Below, piece by piece: positions 63,133 through 64,000 of a stretch of 64,000 nt of DNA (within the stretch, counting starts at the first letter, position 1; each line of letters opens with the position of its first letter). The DNA comes from Methylomicrobium lacus_A (GTDB lineage: Bacteria > Pseudomonadota > Gammaproteobacteria > Methylococcales > Methylomonadaceae). The translations under genes and the position numbers were made by a program. Below the pieces are notes generated by a model. That model was not told the origin of the DNA, made no database searches, and was given only the letters and a program-made list of their open reading frames with translations. The stretch lies in the NCBI RefSeq assembly GCF_041897535.1, contig NZ_CP169217.1, forward strand, positions 4,278,001 through 4,342,000, given 5' to 3'.

Positions 63133-63945
63133 TTGCGTCACGCTCGACTTTTTGCGGCCGTTTCGGTGCTGGCATTTCTGGCGGGCTGCGCCGGGCTCCA
63201 GAGCGGCCATGTTCAAATCGACCGGCTCTCCGACTGCCCCAAGCAGACGGCGGACGAGCTCGTTGCCCAACAAAGCCGGCTCGGCCCATTGAGCGACACC
63301 CATACCCTGGAATGTGCGCTGACTGTGCTGCGCGACAGCCAGGATATCGCGCTGCTGCGGACCTCGCTAGGCAGTCGCCTTTGCCTGCATCTGGCCGAGC
63401 GCGAAACCAACCCCGAAAAACGTGAAAAGCTGGCCGCCGAAGGCGTGGAGTTTGCCGAAGCCGCCCTGACACATAAGGTCGACGAGGATGGGCCTGTGCA
63501 TTACTATCTGGCGGCCAACCTTGGCCTGGCGGTGCGCGAACACATCACCGTGGCCATGAAGAACCTGAGCCGGCTCGAAAGCGAGATGAAGCAGGCGCTG
63601 GCCTTGAGTCCGGACATCGACGACGGCGGCCCGATGCGTCTTCTGGGCGCGCTCTATCTTAAAGCCCCGTCCTGGCCCAATGGCATAGGCGATCTCGACA
63701 AGGCGTTGGAACTGCTGGCAAAGGCGGTCAAGGAGCATCCAGGGCATCCGCTCAATCATCTGTTTTATGCCCAGGCCCTGTGGAGTGAGGATGACGAGGC
63801 TGTCCTGACTCAGGTAAAAGCCGAATTCGCGCAAGGGGAGAAACTGTTGGACGAAGGCAATTGGGGATACAATAAGGCGGCTTGGCAAAAGGAATTCGAC
63901 ACGTTTCGACAGGAACTTCGAGGCGCCGTATCCGTTGGACAGTAA
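63133..63945 (+). CDS. bstC: Outer-membrane-linked sterol transport lipoprotein, BstC-like
   Basis: Protein of 270 aa. It starts at a TTG with GGGGAG eight bases upstream, four bases after the bstB stop; no ATG fits. A lipobox (LAFLAGC) gives a lipid anchor, probably on the outer membrane. The rest is helical with TPR-like stretches (LGALYLKAPSWPNGIGDLDKALELLAKAVKEHPGHPLNHLFYAQALW). Its position as the third bst gene after bstA and bstB matches BstC, the outer-membrane partner that receives sterols. The frame ends 55 bases before the window edge. Confidence 0.75.
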   Translation: MRHARLFAAVSVLAFLAGCAGLQSGHVQIDRLSDCPKQTADELVAQQSRLGPLSDTHTLECALTVLRDSQDIALLRTSLGSRLCLHLAERETNPEKREKLAAEGVEFAEAALTHKVDEDGPVHYYLAANLGLAVREHITVAMKNLSRLESEMKQALALSPDIDDGGPMRLLGALYLKAPSWPNGIGDLDKALELLAKAVKEHPGHPLNHLFYAQALWSEDDEAVLTQVKAEFAQGEKLLDEGNWGYNKAAWQKEFDTFRQELRGAVSVGQ

Positions 63946-64000
63946 TCTGTGGATTCAGGCCATTCAATGAACGAAATATTCAACTCCAGGTGAATTAGGG

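Noticed and set aside
1..64000. tRNA, rRNA or CRISPR arrays
   Set aside because: No gap contains a cloverleaf-like or rRNA-like sequence, and no regularly spaced short repeats were seen; gaps over 300 bases were read individually.

Overview
The window reads as chromosome of a sterol- and C30-carotenoid-making gammaproteobacterial methanotroph (Methylococcales, for example a Methylomicrobium, Methylotuvimicrobium or Methylobacter relative). Three things point there: a crtN-aldehyde dehydrogenase-crtNb cluster of the Methylomonas type, an sdmB-sdmA-bstA-bstB-bstC sterol demethylation and transport cluster of the Methylococcus type, and a phosphoketolase/acetate kinase operon joined to glycogen breakdown. 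No methane monooxygenase, rRNA, tRNA or CRISPR array lies in the window, so the assignment rests on these accessory pathways.

Layout. 1-1.8 kb: a DUF6325 protein and a CPA1 Na+/H+ antiporter. 1.9-7.7 kb: a complete tripartite RND efflux system (adaptor, pump, outer-membrane channel). 7.8-18.4 kb: six same-strand genes, phosphoketolase, glycogen phosphorylase, glucose-6-phosphate isomerase, a histidine phosphatase, GlgX debranching enzyme and acetate kinase. Together they can take glycogen to acetyl phosphate and acetate with ATP gain. 18.6-22.4 kb: an isoprenylcysteine-methyltransferase-like membrane protein diverging from an ABC ATPase/permease pair of the LolCDE/MacB kind. 22.6-25.5 kb: a nested insertion. 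A 1319-bp IS630-family element sits inside an IS50/Tn5-like IS4 element, which itself sits inside a long palindromic repeat; every junction can be reconstructed. 25.6-30.2 kb: the carotenoid operon. 30.2-35.9 kb: a K+-channel-like protein diverging from a GH63-like glucosidase, a GH13 amylase-like protein and a small secreted protein. 36-39.7 kb: small envelope proteins, an AI-2E/PerM-type permease and an OmpA protein. 40-43.9 kb: an uncharacterised operon of one membrane protein and two probable lipoproteins, preceded by a coupled 18-codon leader frame. 43.9-50.4 kb (minus strand): DUF2278 protein, H+-pyrophosphatase, VOC protein and a fatty acid cis/trans isomerase. 50.5-51.9 kb: a second, intact IS50-like element with a perfect 9-bp target duplication. 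52-57 kb: envelope and secreted proteins and a lone receiver-domain protein. 57.4-63.9 kb: the sterol cluster.

The least expected signal is a repeated promoter-like module: an imperfect palindrome GACCTAAAGTC followed by CCAATAGCG, exactly 16 variable bases, and a -10-like AATACAATG. It occurs at 31064, 51945 and 53879, each upstream of a stress or envelope gene. Two copies stay alignable without gaps for about 100 bp into the leader, and a degenerate copy precedes the receiver-domain gene at 56634. This suggests a local regulon under one activator. Other points worth checking are the undescribed 40-43.9 kb operon and an unusually spaced iron-ligand motif in SdmA.
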